Part shown: one piece after another, positions 55,068 to 63,982 of the stretch
How positions within the stretch are numbered: position 1 is the first letter of the stretch
How the letters are laid out: the number at the start of each line of letters is the position of its first letter
NCBI RefSeq assembly: GCF_000420365.1
Contig: NZ_ATUU01000001.1
Span: forward strand, 248,001-312,000
Length of the DNA: 64,000 nt
Direction of reading: 5' to 3'
DNA from: Weissella halotolerans DSM 20190
Lineage (GTDB): Bacteria > Bacillota > Bacilli > Lactobacillales > Lactobacillaceae
Notes under the pieces: generated by a model
Database searches by the model: none
The model's input: only the letters and a program-made list of their open reading frames with translations
Told to the model about the DNA's origin: nothing
Position numbers and translations under genes: made by a program

Positions 55068-55370
55068 GATAAACCTCCACTTTTGTGAACATATTTACTT
55101 TCTTAATCCAATAAATTCATATTATCACAAAGTTAATCGCCTTTGCAACAACAGTTACCGTTATTATTATTTGTTCTTGTGAATAACAAAACGGGTTTTT
55201 AAAAATAAAACACTTCACAAAGGCAGCTTTCTTACTTACCATATATAAGTTACCAGGTATAAGCATAGCCATCATATTGTTTTTTGAGCAAAAGCTGGAC
55301 TAGTTAGGCTTACAGTTCTTTTTTTGCTACAATAAAAAAAGGTCTACTAGACCAGTAAGGAGAATATGAC
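55068..55370. promoter_or_regulatory. Divergent promoter region between nox and the UDG-like gene
   Basis: The nox side has TTGCAA, a 16-bp spacer and GATAAT on the minus strand (around 55103-55130), with TTCACAA and TTTGTGA half-sites that might be read by Rex but never form a full operator. The other side has -10 TACAAT (55328-55333) and a palindrome GGTCTA-C-TAGACC (55341-55353) in the leader of the UDG-like gene. The rest holds nothing I recognise. Confidence 0.45.
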
Positions 55371-55946
55371 ATGGATAATGCCAGCATTTATGCAGCAATC
55401 AAAGCAGATCCGCAAAATCAAGCCTACACTAAACGGCATATCGACCCGCTCTATTCAGTACATGATGAAGCTAAAATTGTCATCGTAGGACAGGCGCCAG
55501 GTACCAAGGCCGAAGCTACCAAAAAATTTTGGAATGATCCCAGCGGCGTGCGCTTGCGCGAATGGATGGGCGTTTCAGATGATACGTTTTACCATGATCC
55601 TCGTTTAGCCATTCTTCCCTTGGATTTTTACTTCCCAGGTCGCGGAAAAAGTGGTGATTTACCCCCTCGCAAGGGTTTCGCAGCTAAGTGGCACCCCTTG
55701 TTATTGGAAAATATGCCCCAAGTAGAGCTCTTTATTTTGGTCGGTAGTTATGCGCAGAAATTCTACCTAAAACGCGATTTCAAAGGTAGTTTAACCGAAA
55801 CTACTAAGGAATTTGAGACCTTCTTACCCCGTTATTTTCCCTTAGTCCACCCCTCACCTCGTAATCAGTATTGGCTACAACAACACCCCTGGTTCCAAAC
55901 GGAGGTGGTTCCTGCTTTACAAAAGCGAGTTGCCAGTCTTCTCTAA
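55371..55946 (+). CDS. Uracil-DNA glycosylase family protein
   Basis: The 191-residue protein carries the family motifs. The uracil-binding water-activating loop is IVGQAPGTKAEATKKFWNDPSG near 37-58. The DNA-intercalating loop HPSPRNQYWLQQHPW is near 160-174. The second loop with FPGRGKSGDLPPRKGFA is typical of the bacterial UdgX/DUF-like group rather than classical Ung. It would excise uracil or deaminated bases, but the group includes members without proven glycosylase activity. AAGGAG lies 7 nt before the ATG; the gene is monocistronic with a terminator. Confidence 0.88.
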   Translation: MDNASIYAAIKADPQNQAYTKRHIDPLYSVHDEAKIVIVGQAPGTKAEATKKFWNDPSGVRLREWMGVSDDTFYHDPRLAILPLDFYFPGRGKSGDLPPRKGFAAKWHPLLLENMPQVELFILVGSYAQKFYLKRDFKGSLTETTKEFETFLPRYFPLVHPSPRNQYWLQQHPWFQTEVVPALQKRVASLL

Positions 55947-55962
55947 CGCCTTAATATGAACA

Positions 55963-55998
55963 AAAAAAAGGTACTGCTTATAAGCAGTACCTTTTTTA
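55963..55998. terminator. Bidirectional terminator between the UDG-like gene and rpsN
   Basis: AAAAGGTACTGCTTA pairs with TAAGCAGTACCTTTT with no loop base to spare. A-run and T-run on either side, serving converging genes. Confidence 0.92.
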
Positions 55999-56017
55999 TT
56001 CACCATAATCTAAACGA

Positions 56018-56287
56018 TTACCATGAAGCTTTCTTAACACCAGGAATTTGACCCTTATGTGCTAATTGACGGAAGTTCAAACGTGACATACCAAACTCAC
56101 GCATGTAAGCGTGTGGCCGGCCATCAATTCGATCCCGATTGTGAGCACGAACAGGGGAAGCGTTACGAGGCAACTTAGACAAACCAACATAATCGCCGGC
56201 TGCCTTTAACTCAGCACGCTTGTCAGCATACTTAGCAATGGTTGCTTCAATCTTCTTTTCCTTAGCAATCTTTGACTTCTTAGCCAT
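56018..56287 (-). CDS. rpsN: Ribosomal protein S14, zinc-free type
   Basis: The 89-residue S14 contains no CxxC zinc ribbon: the positions carry ordinary residues ([46 protein letters not shown]). It is therefore the C-minus paralogue, which in several Firmicutes substitutes for the zinc form under zinc shortage. It follows rpmG by 2 bp in one operon. A zinc-containing rpsN would be expected in the main ribosomal operon elsewhere. Confidence 0.95.
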   Translation of the reverse strand: MAKKSKIAKEKKIEATIAKYADKRAELKAAGDYVGLSKLPRNASPVRAHNRDRIDGRPHAYMREFGMSRLNFRQLAHKGQIPGVKKASW

Positions 56288-56289
56288 AA

Positions 56290-56439
56290 TTACTTGACCT
56301 CCTTGAACACTGTAACCCGACGCAACTTTGGAGAATACTTCTTAAGCTCCAAACGCTCTGGGGTATTACGACGGTTCTTAGAAGTTAAATAGATACGTTC
56401 GCCAGTTTCAGCTGACTCTAACAAAATGTTAATGCGCAT
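56290..56439 (-). CDS. rpmG: Ribosomal protein L33, zinc-free type
   Basis: The 49-residue L33 starts at ATG 56439 with GAGGAG 9 nt upstream; a longer reading is not supported. The sequence [49 protein letters not shown] lacks the two CxxC pairs, so it is the zinc-independent form. It is first gene of a two-gene operon with the zinc-free rpsN. Joint control by zinc is expected from other species, but I found no Zur box upstream. Confidence 0.95.
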   Translation of the reverse strand: MRINILLESAETGERIYLTSKNRRNTPERLELKKYSPKLRRVTVFKEVK

Positions 56440-56656
56440 TAACAGTAACTCCTCGAAATTTATTTGTGAGGTGCCCCCCACCACTTATTGAACGACAGGT
56501 CTAGCTGCATAGGCTAAACCCCAAGCTTGCGCCGCTACAATAGCTAGTAAATTACAATACTTAACTATACACATTTACCGGGCACAATTCAAGATAAAAA
56601 CCATGTTTTTTTAAATTTTTCTTAATGATTAGTCAGTCAGCGCCACCTTAGCCTAA

Positions 56657-57289
56657 CTAACGTGACCACCGCTGCCAGTAGTACCAGCCTATAAACCCTA
56701 ACCCAGCTGCTAAACTATCGGTGGCCAACACATCGAAAAATCCTTGTAAGGACCAGCCTATTACTTGCATAATATATGCTAAAACGTGAAAAAGGACAAA
56801 CAGGATACTAAAAACTAAGAGAACATTAGCCAAACTACTATCACCTTGCTTGCGTAATGGCTGACTGTAGTGATAAAGGGCATAAGCTACCAAGATAATA
56901 CCTATACTGACCACCCCATTGCGAATTGGTGTGCCTCCCATGGTGGCCATAGCTGGATTTGACAAGGGCCAAAGTAACTGTAATCCCAGCCATAGTACAA
57001 GGGCCATAATAAGACCTTGTAAGGCCTTAGAGAGCTTTTCTTGTTTAGCATGTCGATAGTTATTCAATATGGTAAACAAACTAAGCAGGATCAACAAGGC
57101 AGCTACCCCGTTCAAAAGCATAAAGCTTAACTGGTAGGGGCTACCATTAGCGGTTAAAACCGCTAATGGATAGGTCGCGACATTATAAACTGGCCATACT
57201 AAAGTTGCCAGCACGCTTTGCCCAATCACTAGGCCAGCCCCTAAAATTCCCAGTAGCATCATCAATTTTTTCTGCCACTCTGTTTGCAT
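56657..57289 (-). CDS. Polytopic membrane protein, unknown
   Basis: The 210-residue protein has about six hydrophobic helices (residues 10-32, 46-70, 85-110, 125-142, 155-180 and 185-205) and few charged residues. An N-terminal MQTEWQKK precedes helix 1. No family is recognised. The start has GGAGTGTGAAGGG upstream. It stands alone between rpmG and a small membrane protein gene, with a 205-bp gap on its 5' side that contains an inverted repeat. Confidence 0.7.
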   Translation of the reverse strand: MQTEWQKKLMMLLGILGAGLVIGQSVLATLVWPVYNVATYPLAVLTANGSPYQLSFMLLNGVAALLILLSLFTILNNYRHAKQEKLSKALQGLIMALVLWLGLQLLWPLSNPAMATMGGTPIRNGVVSIGIILVAYALYHYSQPLRKQGDSSLANVLLVFSILFVLFHVLAYIMQVIGWSLQGFFDVLATDSLAAGLGFIGWYYWQRWSR

Positions 57290-57388
57290 CCCTTCACACT
57301 CCCCATTTTAATAGCTGCCTTTCATTCTAACACGTTTAGGCGCCCTTGCCCAAAACCATTTTACTGCTGAACAAAACACTCTTTTTTT

Positions 57389-57420
57389 GTGAAGTTAGCT
57401 ATTACCATAGCCAACTTCAC
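57389..57420. repeat. Inverted repeat of unknown role
   Basis: Arms GTGAAGTT-x-GCTAT/ATAGC-x-AACTTCAC (13 of 14 pairs) have a 4-nt loop. No T-run follows on the minus strand, and a T-run precedes it on the plus strand, so it is not a normal terminator. It could be an operator of the upstream gene on either side or a remnant. Confidence 0.5.
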
Positions 57421-57443
57421 TAACCCGTTCTTTTCTTTCATTG

Positions 57444-57479
57444 AAAAAAGGACGTGGTGCGCACTCACACCACGTCCTT
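57444..57479 (-). terminator. Terminator of the 57.5-57.7 kb small gene
   Basis: The minus-strand stem AAGGACGTGGTG/CACCACGTCCTT (12 pairs) has an 8-nt loop, then TTTTC. Confidence 0.9.
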
Positions 57480-57495
57480 GCCACAAAAAGCTGCT

Positions 57496-57699
57496 TTATG
57501 AATTAACCTTGTGACTATCCACCTCTTCAAACTCACCATCAAAAACTGTTGTCTGATGATGGTGGTTTCTTGTCTGTGAATAGACCTTTTGATAAGGTGC
57601 CATCCGTTCTTGGAAAGAGACGGTTGCCGTTCTAACTAACCGCCTTACAGATACCCAAGCAGCTAGCACAATCAATCCAAACAGTAATAATCCAACCAT
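57496..57699 (-). CDS. Small single-pass membrane protein, unknown
   Basis: The 67-residue product starts at ATG 57699 with AAGGAGG 8 nt upstream. One N-terminal helix (residues 2-17) is followed by a soluble tail with RRLVRTATVSFQERMAPYQKVYSQTRNHHHQTTVFDGEFEEVDSHK. The basic juxtamembrane part suggests that the tail is cytoplasmic; the VFDGEFEE end is acidic and may bind a partner. It resembles DUF4834-like small proteins of lactobacilli only loosely. Monocistronic. Confidence 0.65.
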   Translation of the reverse strand: MVGLLLFGLIVLAAWVSVRRLVRTATVSFQERMAPYQKVYSQTRNHHHQTTVFDGEFEEVDSHKVNS

Positions 57700-57765
57700 T
57701 AGCACTTCCTCCTTATCTATGCTGATAGACTAAGCCATCAACCATAAACAAATGATAAAGTTCGC

Positions 57766-58962
57766 CTACTTTGCTTGCTCAGCCTGTAAGCGTTCAACGT
57801 CACGGGCAATTTCCAATTCTTCGTTGGTTGGAACTAACAAAACAGCTGCGGAAGAGTCAGGGGTTGAAATGATCCGCTCAACTCCTCGTACATCGTTGGC
57901 CTGTTGATCAAGCTTGATGCCCATAAAGTTAAATTGATCAATAATGCGTTGGCGAACTTCAATTGCATTTTCACCAATTCCAGCTGTAAAGGCAATGGCA
58001 TCCACACCAGCCATCTCCGCAATATACTGACCGATGTATTTAATCACGCGGTCTTCAAAAATTTCAATGGCTAATTTGGCATGGTCATTCGTATTTTCAA
58101 CATCTTCTAGGTCACGCATATCAGAAGACAAAGTTGAAATACCCAACAGCCCTGACTTATTGTTCAAAATCTTTAACATCTCATCATTCGTGAGCCCTTC
58201 ACGTTCTTGGATATAGTAAATCAATGAAGGATCAACATCACCAGACCGCGTTGCCATGGTCACACCAGCCAATGGCGTGAAGCCCATTGACGTATCGATT
58301 GACTTGCCATGTTCAACAGCCGTAATAGAAGCACCAGCCCCCAAATGAAGGGTAATAATCTTCAAATCAGCTAAAGGCTTACCCAAAATCGCTGCAGTTC
58401 GCTCTGCAACATAACGATGAGAAGTACCATGTGCACCGTACTTGCGAGCACCATACTTTGTGTAATACTCATAAGGAAGGGAATACATGTAGTTCTTCTT
58501 AGGCATTGTTTGATGGAAGGCTGTATCAAAGACCGCAACAGGTAAGGCGTGGGGCAAAAGTTCCATAAAGGCTCTAATACCTTCCGCATTGGCTGGGTTA
58601 TGTAGTGGTGCATATGCAGCTAAACGCTCTATTTTATTAAGCACCTCATCAGTAACCACAACAGACTTGTTGAACCATTCACCACCAGCTACGACCCGGT
58701 GACCCACACCTGTAATCTCAGCTGGGTCTTTAATGACCTCGTGCTTACGGAATTGGTCTAACACCGTTTCAATTGCTGCCCGGTGATTAGGAAAATCAGC
58801 ATTAAACTGTGTTTTTTCCCCATTGAACTTCATTGTAAAAATTCCATCAGGTAGACCAATTCGTTCTACTTGGCCCTTGGCAATGACGGTTTCAGCAGGC
58901 ATATCTAAAAGTTGAAACTTCAATGATGATGACCCTGCGTTAATTGCTAAAATTTTAGACAT
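57766..58962 (-). CDS. ackA: Acetate kinase
   Basis: The 398-residue enzyme converts acetyl phosphate and ADP into acetate and ATP. Signatures: the N-terminal [11 protein letters not shown] (near 6-16), RVVAGGEWF near 90, HTAFHQTMP-like [15 protein letters not shown], and the catalytic His near 180 in [19 protein letters not shown] near 240 and [11 protein letters not shown] near 325 complete the ASKHA fold. It yields ATP at the end of the phosphoketolase or PDH branches. Promoter region 58963-59051 holds only a weak cre-like match. Confidence 0.97.
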   Translation of the reverse strand: MSKILAINAGSSSLKFQLLDMPAETVIAKGQVERIGLPDGIFTMKFNGEKTQFNADFPNHRAAIETVLDQFRKHEVIKDPAEITGVGHRVVAGGEWFNKSVVVTDEVLNKIERLAAYAPLHNPANAEGIRAFMELLPHALPVAVFDTAFHQTMPKKNYMYSLPYEYYTKYGARKYGAHGTSHRYVAERTAAILGKPLADLKIITLHLGAGASITAVEHGKSIDTSMGFTPLAGVTMATRSGDVDPSLIYYIQEREGLTNDEMLKILNNKSGLLGISTLSSDMRDLEDVENTNDHAKLAIEIFEDRVIKYIGQYIAEMAGVDAIAFTAGIGENAIEVRQRIIDQFNFMGIKLDQQANDVRGVERIISTPDSSAAVLLVPTNEELEIARDVERLQAEQAK

Positions 58963-59051
58963 GCTTTATTCCTCTCAACTACTTAATTAATTTTAAACAT
59001 CTACTTCTAGTTTACCATAGAAAGCAACCGCTTCCACTGATAAATGCGTCC

Positions 59052-60308
59052 TTATTGGGCTTGGGCAACATTTAACGCATTGATTTTTAGAATCGTATCA
59101 ACAGCTTCCTTCATCACCCGGACAGAAATATACTCATAACGACCATGCATATTTTCACCACCGGCAAACATATTTGGAGTTGGCAATCCTAGGAAGGTGA
59201 TTTTAGATCCATCTGTCCCACCACGAACAGCTTCAATGATTGGCTTAATACCAAGTTCTTCCATCGCCTTTTGGGCCAAATCGACTGGCATCATATTATC
59301 CTTTAGAACCTCACCCATATTGTAATATTGGTCATTCAAGGACAAATTAATCCGTTTAACATCAAAGTTAGCATTTAAGTCAGCCACTACCTTTGTTAAT
59401 AATGCCTTTCGCTCTTCAAACTTGGCGCGATCATGGTCACGAATGATGTAAGTCATCTTAGCACTTTCAGGAGTACCATCCAAAGCTAACAAGTGATAAA
59501 AGCCTTCCCGACCGGCAGTATGCTCAGGTCGATCATGTTCTGGTAATGCATTGTGAACATCAATGGCAACCTGCAAAGCATTGACCATGGTGTCCTTAGC
59601 TGAACCAGGATGAACATTACGGCCTTGAATCGTGATCACTGCTTGGGCTGCTGAGAAGGTCTCCCATTGTAGCTCGCCCAGTTCTCCGCCATCTACGGTA
59701 TAAGCAAAGTCAGCCCCAAAAGCAGCTACATCAAAATGATCAGCGCCAATGCCAATCTCTTCATCAGGACCGAAAGCAAAATGCAGATCACCATGTTCAA
59801 CTTCTGGATGTGCCAACAAGTATTCAGCGGCTGAAATAATCTCAACTACCCCAGCCTTATCATCAGCCCCCAGTAAGGTGGTACCATCCGTTGTAATTAA
59901 GGTGTCACCAGCATATTTCTTTAAGCTAGGAAAATCTTTAACAGTTAAACTATATTCGTCGTTTAACAAAATATCTGATTCACCATCATAATCAGCCACG
60001 ACTTGTGGATCGACATGGTCAGCTGGAAAATCAGCAGTATCAACGTGTGAAATAAAGCCAATGGCTGGCACCTTTTTATCAGTGTTAGCTGGTAAATCAG
60101 CGAAAACATACCCATCTGCCATGGTACGTACATTCGCTAGACCCAACGCCTTCAACTCATCAGCTAAAGCGGCTAGAAAGGCAACTTCTTTTTCATCAGA
60201 AGGTACCGTCGTCGATTCTTCATTCGACCGGGTATTGATTTTTACATATTGTAAAAACCGATCAACCAAATTTGGATAGACTGCCTGGATAGTTTCTAAT
60301 TGTGTCAT
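59052..60308 (-). CDS. pepT: Peptidase T (tripeptidase)
   Basis: The 418-residue M20B dizinc aminotripeptidase starts at ATG 60308 (AAGAGG 7 nt before); a longer reading is not supported. Metal and catalytic residues: SHVDTADF near 79-86, [10 protein letters not shown] near 138-147 and [12 protein letters not shown] near 172-183, with a late His in MHGRYEYIS. It trims tripeptides from imported oligopeptides in the cytoplasm. 16 bp separate it from the Nif3-like gene upstream, so it may share that transcript. Confidence 0.95.
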   Translation of the reverse strand: MTQLETIQAVYPNLVDRFLQYVKINTRSNEESTTVPSDEKEVAFLAALADELKALGLANVRTMADGYVFADLPANTDKKVPAIGFISHVDTADFPADHVDPQVVADYDGESDILLNDEYSLTVKDFPSLKKYAGDTLITTDGTTLLGADDKAGVVEIISAAEYLLAHPEVEHGDLHFAFGPDEEIGIGADHFDVAAFGADFAYTVDGGELGELQWETFSAAQAVITIQGRNVHPGSAKDTMVNALQVAIDVHNALPEHDRPEHTAGREGFYHLLALDGTPESAKMTYIIRDHDRAKFEERKALLTKVVADLNANFDVKRINLSLNDQYYNMGEVLKDNMMPVDLAQKAMEELGIKPIIEAVRGGTDGSKITFLGLPTPNMFAGGENMHGRYEYISVRVMKEAVDTILKINALNVAQAQ

Positions 60309-60324
60309 GTAAAGACCTCTTTTC

Positions 60325-61122
60325 TTAAATATAGGTATAAGGATCTGTGTTAACTCGGGACGGTACAACTGCCGTCAACTGCCAACGTTCTTTGCTTTGC
60401 CAAGTTCGAATTAAATCAGCCATCTTTTCCTTAACAATGGCTTCCATATGGTGGTCAGGATCAATCACCACAAAATCATCTGCTAAAACATCGTGACCAG
60501 TATGGTAGTAAAGGTCTGCCGTCACCAGGACATCAGCTCCAGCTGCTTGAGCTTGCCGATAATAGCGACCACCGTCACCACCAATCACGGCCACCTGTTC
60601 AATTGTTCGATTCAGATCAGGCGTAATAACCCGTAGATGGTCAACACCAAATTGTTGGCGTACAAAGGTCGCATATTCAGCTACGGTCGTTTCCTGCGCT
60701 AATCGTCCAATTCGTCCTAAACCTGTTTGCCCATCCGGATTAGCTAAGAGTGGTACCACCTCATGGATGCCAAGTAACTGAGCTAACCAATCGTTCATCC
60801 CCCCTGCCGCTGCATCTAAATTGGTATGAGCGGCATAAACGACAATTCCATGTCGAATTAAATCAGCATACATGGCCTTTTGGGGATCTCGAAAGTCCAA
60901 ATTCTTGGCCGGATGAAACATTACCGGATGATGTGCAAAAATAAAATCCACTCGCTGCTCAATCGCTTCTGCTACAACCTCGGGTCGCAGGTCCAAGGTT
61001 GTCATAACACGGTGAATTTCTTGACTAGGATCCCCAATTTGCAATCCCGTCGGATCGTGATCTTCAGCCAAGCTTAGGGGGGCATAGGCTTCAATTGCTT
61101 CTATCAAGACCTGTGCTTGCAT
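60325..61122 (-). CDS. Nif3-like dinuclear metal-centre protein
   Basis: The 265-residue Nif3/YqfO family protein starts at ATG 61122 with AAGGAG 9 nt upstream. Metal-binding histidines: FAHHPVMF near 62-69 and the C-terminal [14 protein letters not shown] with a conserved Glu. [17 protein letters not shown] and GGDGGRYY are family blocks. It lacks the PII-like insert of longer homologues. The cellular role is not settled. It overlaps the end of trmK by 32 bp, the usual pairing in Firmicutes. Confidence 0.92.
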   Translation of the reverse strand: MQAQVLIEAIEAYAPLSLAEDHDPTGLQIGDPSQEIHRVMTTLDLRPEVVAEAIEQRVDFIFAHHPVMFHPAKNLDFRDPQKAMYADLIRHGIVVYAAHTNLDAAAGGMNDWLAQLLGIHEVVPLLANPDGQTGLGRIGRLAQETTVAEYATFVRQQFGVDHLRVITPDLNRTIEQVAVIGGDGGRYYRQAQAAGADVLVTADLYYHTGHDVLADDFVVIDPDHHMEAIVKEKMADLIRTWQSKERWQLTAVVPSRVNTDPYTYI

Positions 61123-61801
61123 GTCCAAGTACTCCTTCAATTGCTTTTAATTGACTACAATAATGTTGATAAGCCTGCGTCTGCGCTTGACCCCGCTTAC
61201 TAAGTGTTTGTTTAAGTTGCCGCAACCGATCAGCCTCTTGCAACCACTTGGCCCGCCAAGTTGGCTGATTTTGCCTGATGTTATAGGGACCAAACTGCAG
61301 TTCTTCCTGCGTATAAGTCGCTGCTCCTGGTTGGGCAACCATGATTTCGTAACGATGCCCATCGTCAGCTACAACGTCCTCTGCCGTTAAGCGATAATGA
61401 TGCTCCATCAACCAAAGCCGCACCAAGGGTTGATCCGTATTTGGTTGCAAAATTAAGCGATCATACCTAGGCTGACCAGCCGTTAAAATTTGCGTAATTA
61501 AATGCCCACCCATCCCTGCAATAACAACACAATCAATGGCGTCACTGGGCCTTATTGCAGCTAATCCATCAGCTAACCGTGGCTGTAAACGGTCAGCTAA
61601 GTGATGGCGGGTAATCTCCTGCTGTGCATTCGCTAATGGCCCCTGGGCGACTTCACCCGCAATAGCAAAATCAATCTGGCCAGTTAAGAGAAGATGTGCC
61701 GGTAGATAGGCATGGTCAGACCCAATATCAGCTAAGCGAGACCGTTTCGGAACATGGTCAGCCAGCGCCTGCAGACGAGGCGATAAATGTAAGGCATCCA
61801 C
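61091..61801 (-). CDS. trmK: tRNA (adenine(22)-N(1))-methyltransferase
   Basis: The 236-residue SAM-dependent methyltransferase has the SAM motif LADIGSDHAYLPAHLL near 23-38, the VVIAGMGGHLITQIL motif with the downstream LILQPNTDQPLVRLWL, and a basic coiled C-terminus. It methylates N1 of A22 in tRNA. Start is GTG with AAAGG at some distance. It overlaps the Nif3-like gene, which follows, as in most Firmicutes. Confidence 0.93.
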   Translation of the reverse strand: MDALHLSPRLQALADHVPKRSRLADIGSDHAYLPAHLLLTGQIDFAIAGEVAQGPLANAQQEITRHHLADRLQPRLADGLAAIRPSDAIDCVVIAGMGGHLITQILTAGQPRYDRLILQPNTDQPLVRLWLMEHHYRLTAEDVVADDGHRYEIMVAQPGAATYTQEELQFGPYNIRQNQPTWRAKWLQEADRLRQLKQTLSKRGQAQTQAYQHYCSQLKAIEGVLGHASTGLDRSN

Positions 61802-61890
61802 GACATCACCAAACCTTTCTAAATTCCTTTTGCAGTATAGCTATATGCTATAGTTTAGCACAGTGCATGGGCACTCCTAAAGCCCAGTCC

Positions 61891-63174
61891 TCAATCATCT
61901 TGCTCAGCTAATAGGTCGTCATAGTTATTGAGCATATCGTAATCTTCTGGTCGTAACTTGACATAGCGTGCAATCGCCTGCAAGGCCAGTTCGCGTTCGC
62001 CAATTTTACGGAAGAAATAATACGCCTCCTGTAAGAAATCGGGATCACTTAAGTAGGAAGGTAGTGCCGCCTGCCAATACCGATTAGCAAATTCATCTTG
62101 TTCTAGGGCAGTATAACTTCGCGCTAAGTTACGATAGAGACCAGGGTCAATATCGGCCTCTTCATCCGTTAGATAATGATTCAATAGGTCTAAATTATCT
62201 TGATCTTTATGTTGACTGACCAACCAATCTGAGTAATCCAAAATCAAGGTTGGATCATCTGGATTGTTCTTTAAGCCCTCGGCAAGGAAATGCCCAGCCT
62301 GTGCAGCCTTACCTAAGCGCATACTGACAATGGCCGCCCGTTCATATAGTTTTGGATTAAAGGCATCTTGTGCTAATCCAGCCTGATATGTTCGCAAGGC
62401 CTGTTCATTTTGACCTTGTTTTTCGTATAAGGCCCCTAAAGGAATATATAAACTTACATAGGCCGGATCAAGGTCTGCCAAAGCCTCAAAGGTCTTAATT
62501 GCCTGATCATAGGTTTCTTCGTCAGCTGCATAAGTTAGGCCGAGTTGGAATTGAACGTCCGGCGTCATATCAGCTGGTTTAATTTGTTCTAAATAACCAA
62601 GTGCATTTTTTACATTGCCCGTCAAAGCGTAGGCTACGCCAATGCGAGAGGCTACATCCACACCTGAAAATTTACGCTCACCTTGCTTTAATAAGTCACG
62701 GTAGTAGGGAATTGCCTCTTGGTATTGACCACTCGCGTAATAATATTCAGCTAGTGCAAAGGCAATCACTGGTTCTTCGGGAGCTAATTGATAGGCCTCC
62801 TTTAACTTAGCCTCGGCTACTTCATAAATTCCTTCCGATTGGTACAAGTCAGCCAGCACCAAGAGTGCTTGTAGGTAAGCCTCGGAATCTGTTTTAATGG
62901 CTGCTAGATACTCAATGGCTTGATCAGTCTTGCCTTCATCGATTGCAATATCTGCCAAGTTCGTACGCAACTGATCCTCTTTTGGGTACTTGTCTAAGAG
63001 TTGCTGATAGGCACGTTTTGCTTGTTTGGCAAAGCCTAGCGCATAAAGCTCCTCAGCTAATGAATAAATTGTATCGTCATCGTCCTGCTGTAAAGCAGCT
63101 GCAAACGACTTTTCTGCTGCATCCAGCTGGCCTTTATCTAGGTCATCTAACATACGTTCTGCATACGACACCAT
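61891..63174 (-). CDS. Tetratricopeptide repeat protein
   Basis: The 427-residue soluble protein is built almost entirely of TPR helix pairs, for example ADLYQSEGIYEVAEAKLKEAYQLAPEEPV, AEYYYASGQYQEAIPYYRDLLKQ and GALYEKQGQNEQALRTYQAGLAQ, at about 34-residue spacing. Such proteins scaffold complexes. Homologues sit near trmK or ribosomal genes in lactobacilli, but the partner is unknown. GTAGG lies 6 nt before the ATG. It is first of a possible trmK-nif3-pepT run (89 bp gap). Confidence 0.9.
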   Translation of the reverse strand: MVSYAERMLDDLDKGQLDAAEKSFAAALQQDDDDTIYSLAEELYALGFAKQAKRAYQQLLDKYPKEDQLRTNLADIAIDEGKTDQAIEYLAAIKTDSEAYLQALLVLADLYQSEGIYEVAEAKLKEAYQLAPEEPVIAFALAEYYYASGQYQEAIPYYRDLLKQGERKFSGVDVASRIGVAYALTGNVKNALGYLEQIKPADMTPDVQFQLGLTYAADEETYDQAIKTFEALADLDPAYVSLYIPLGALYEKQGQNEQALRTYQAGLAQDAFNPKLYERAAIVSMRLGKAAQAGHFLAEGLKNNPDDPTLILDYSDWLVSQHKDQDNLDLLNHYLTDEEADIDPGLYRNLARSYTALEQDEFANRYWQAALPSYLSDPDFLQEAYYFFRKIGERELALQAIARYVKLRPEDYDMLNNYDDLLAEQDD

Positions 63175-63198
63175 AAGTTACCTACTTTCTTTTTCTGC

Positions 63199-63351
63199 CT
63201 ATTTTGCTGGTTTCTGCTTAGCTAACTGCTTAGCTTTAGCTTGTGCTAAAAGTGCCTCTTTGGCTGCAACTTTTTCTTGTTTAGAAACAAAACTTTGCTT
63301 GGCTGCTCCCCGGGCAAAATCATTCGACTTTAATGTACCTTTAGTTCCCAC
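63199..63351 (-). CDS. Small basic protein (GTG start), unknown
   Basis: A 50-codon frame starts at GTG with AAGGAAAA upstream. The product is strongly cationic and rich in Lys, Ala and Gln (GTKGTLKSNDFARGAAKQSF, then a repeated AKxxAK helix). No cysteine, no hydrophobic helix. It may bind nucleic acid or ribosomes, but no family is recognised. It sits between the TPR gene (25 bp away) and the divergent NUDIX gene. Confidence 0.65.
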   Translation of the reverse strand: MGTKGTLKSNDFARGAAKQSFVSKQEKVAAKEALLAQAKAKQLAKQKPAK

Positions 63352-63505
63352 GGTTGTTTTCCTTACCTTTTCTATACTTATTAACTATTGTAACCTTTCA
63401 CTGGTAAAAAGGCACGTTTAAGCCAGTTCTTTGTGTCCACCGTCCAGTCTAGACTATGCTAATATTAAAGGGTGGATTTACTTTTACTGAGGAGGATTGC
63501 TACTT

Positions 63506-63982
63506 ATGGTAATGGAAGACTATTTTAAAAATTTACGTGCCAAAATTGGTCATCAAGAGATTATCATGCCTGGTGTCGCTGGCATTTTATTTGATCAAAC
63601 GCGTTCAAAGGTCCTATTAGAAAAACGAGCTGATGGCGAAACAGGCTGGAGCTTAGTTGGCGGCATGCAAAATCTTGGCGAGAGCGCTATGACTTCGCTC
63701 CAACGTGAATTTAAAGAAGAAACAAACCTCGATGTGGTCGTTACTAGTTTAATTGGCGTCGATAGTAATTTTCATCATGTCTTTCCAAATGGTGACCAAG
63801 CTCAAATTCCCATGACCCTATTTGAAGTTAGTCCCATTGGCGGTCAGCTACAACCAGATTTGGAAGAAACCGCAGCAGTGGAGTTTGTTTCCCTTGCAAG
63901 CCATCCTAAAGTGTACAATCCACAGCATCAATTAGCCATTGATCAACTGATTGCTCAGGTGCCTTATGGTTGGTACTTTTAA
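63506..63982 (+). CDS. NUDIX hydrolase
   Basis: The 158-residue enzyme cleaves nucleoside-diphosphate-linked substrates with Mg. The NUDIX box runs GMQNLGESAMTSLQREFKEET near 60-80 with all catalytic Glu residues; the usual Gly after the EE pair is Asn (TNLDV). The start at 63506 has GGAGG 10 nt upstream; ATG 63512 is an alternative. Substrate unknown (the DUF-like ADP-ribose/NTP clade cannot be told). On the plus strand, divergent from the small basic protein gene. Confidence 0.92.
   Translation: MVMEDYFKNLRAKIGHQEIIMPGVAGILFDQTRSKVLLEKRADGETGWSLVGGMQNLGESAMTSLQREFKEETNLDVVVTSLIGVDSNFHHVFPNGDQAQIPMTLFEVSPIGGQLQPDLEETAAVEFVSLASHPKVYNPQHQLAIDQLIAQVPYGWYF

Noticed and set aside
55068-55200. 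Rex operator upstream of nox
   Set aside because: Only TTGTGA and TTCACAA half-sites at wrong spacing; no full TTGTGAN6TTCACAA-like site.
56485-56640. Zur box or L33/S14 autoregulatory leader
   Set aside because: No inverted repeat resembling the Bacillus Zur box was found.
58963-59051. cre upstream of ackA
   Set aside because: TGGAAGCGGTTGCT matches only 11 of 14 positions; too weak to claim.
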